The notes beneath the pieces were generated by a model that was not told the DNA's origin, ran no database searches, and saw only the letters and a list, made by a program, of their open reading frames with translations. From JBBKWH01 sp041165345 (GTDB lineage Bacteria; Pseudomonadota; Gammaproteobacteria; Pseudomonadales; Moraxellaceae), in assembly GCA_041165345.1 (NCBI GenBank), contig JBEANQ010000018.1, positions 1 through 22,399 on the forward strand: a stretch of 22,399 bases of DNA, given 5' to 3'. Shown here one piece after another: positions 21,899 through 22,399 of this stretch. The position numbers were made by a program, and so were the translations under genes. The first letter of the stretch is position 1. The number at the start of each line of letters is the position of its first letter.

Positions 21899-22399
21899 TA
21901 CAGATTACCCATCAATAAAAGATACAACGGCGTGGCTAAGTCAGCACGCTGCACAATCTGAGCAGTTCTCACCACATTCGTATCAACACGCACACGCTGA
22001 CCATCGACCTTGGTTTTGAGGTTGTGGTCTGTCATCACCACAAGCTTGGTACGATCACTCTCCGTCGCATACACAAACACCAAAGCATCGTCACCCTTGA
22101 GCGTATCCAATAGCACCGCCTGTGGTGCTGCCAGATGTTTGGGCAAATCCAAATACCATGATGCATCGACAGGGTTATGCTTGGCAGGACGCAGCGCATG
22201 CACCACGTCTTCATCACGCACACTAATGACAGCACTTTTCAGCGGCTTGCCCATATTGCCGAGGCTTTGCACCACGAGTGGTGGTACAGCCCCAACGTGC
22301 ATGAGGTCACCAGTCATTTGCATCCGCACCGCAGGCTGTCCAGCCGCAGGGATTTTATCAATGATCGGCTGGGCAAACTGCTTAAAATCATCCGTCAGG
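21898..22399 (-). CDS. C-terminus of a Mu gpF-like minor head protein with a nuclease-like domain (partial)
   Basis: The frame is open from the right edge, giving the last 166 residues. It lies just before G, which is the place of Mu F (minor head, SPP1 gp7-like). The visible part includes KSAVISVRDEDVVHALRP, then PQAVLLDTLKGDDALVFVYA, TKLVVMTDHNLKTK and TNVVRTAQIV. This strand-helix pattern resembles the PBECR nuclease domains (barnase/EndoU/colicin/RelE-like) seen at the ends of phage minor head proteins. Catalytic residues cannot be named with certainty. The SPP1-like part should be to the right of the window. Confidence 0.65.
   Translation of the reverse strand, partial: LTDDFKQFAQPIIDKIPAAGQPAVRMQMTGDLMHVGAVPPLVVQSLGNMGKPLKSAVISVRDEDVVHALRPAKHNPVDASWYLDLPKHLAAPQAVLLDTLKGDDALVFVYATESDRTKLVVMTDHNLKTKVDGQRVRVDTNVVRTAQIVQRADLATPLYLLLMGNL

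Noticed and set aside
1..22399. CRISPR arrays, insertion sequences, transposase or rRNA genes
   Set aside because: No regularly spaced repeats beyond the three terminal units, and no transposase or rRNA sequence was seen; the phage transposase genes must lie outside the window.

Overview
The window is the junction between a bacterial chromosome (about 1-4041) and the late, structural half of a Mu-like transposable prophage (about 4042 to the right edge). The host genes (QueF of the long C178-type, a YadG/YadH-like ABC-2 exporter, a c5-type cytochrome, tRNA-Arg(CCG)) point to a gammaproteobacterium. Moraxellaceae/Pseudomonadales is my best guess from general impression only. No species is claimed.

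Host part, read on the minus strand: an ABC ATPase, its permease and queF form a tightly overlapping operon, followed by the start of an uncharacterised gene that runs off the left edge. Upstream lies a monocistronic cytochrome c gene with its own promoter and terminator. It is divergent from a plus-strand tRNA-Arg that also has a recognisable promoter. Only about 78 bp of host-like DNA separate the tRNA from a set of three 22-bp direct repeats that look like the transposase-binding end of the prophage.

Prophage part: every gene is on the minus strand, so phage order runs right to left. The order is the C-terminus of an F-like minor head protein, a tRNA-like sequence, G (virion morphogenesis), I/Z (protease with nested scaffold), a small head protein, T (major capsid), gp36, gp37, a six-gene fibre/accessory cassette, the tail sheath in three pieces, tube, tail chaperone with a frameshifted partner, tape measure, gp43 (circularisation/hub), gp44, gp45 spike, gp46, gp47, gp48 (broken by a stop) and a tail fibre. 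Most genes overlap by ATGA or TAATG or sit within a few bases of each other.

Most notable points: (1) the sheath is divided at apparent domain boundaries into three ORFs, each in the -1 frame of the one before, with a G-run and GC hairpin at the first junction; (2) an 18-bp element GGAANNNNTTCCGTCTGA occurs four times, only in the phage, always in the same orientation, each copy less than 100 bp upstream of a late gene; (3) a diverged second copy of the sheath 3' end marks a recombination scar; (4) gp48 carries an in-frame TAA; (5) a fibre cassette sits between gp37 and the sheath; (6) a tRNA-like fold lies between F and G. The split sheath and broken gp48 suggest either a decaying prophage or recoding; the sequence alone cannot decide.
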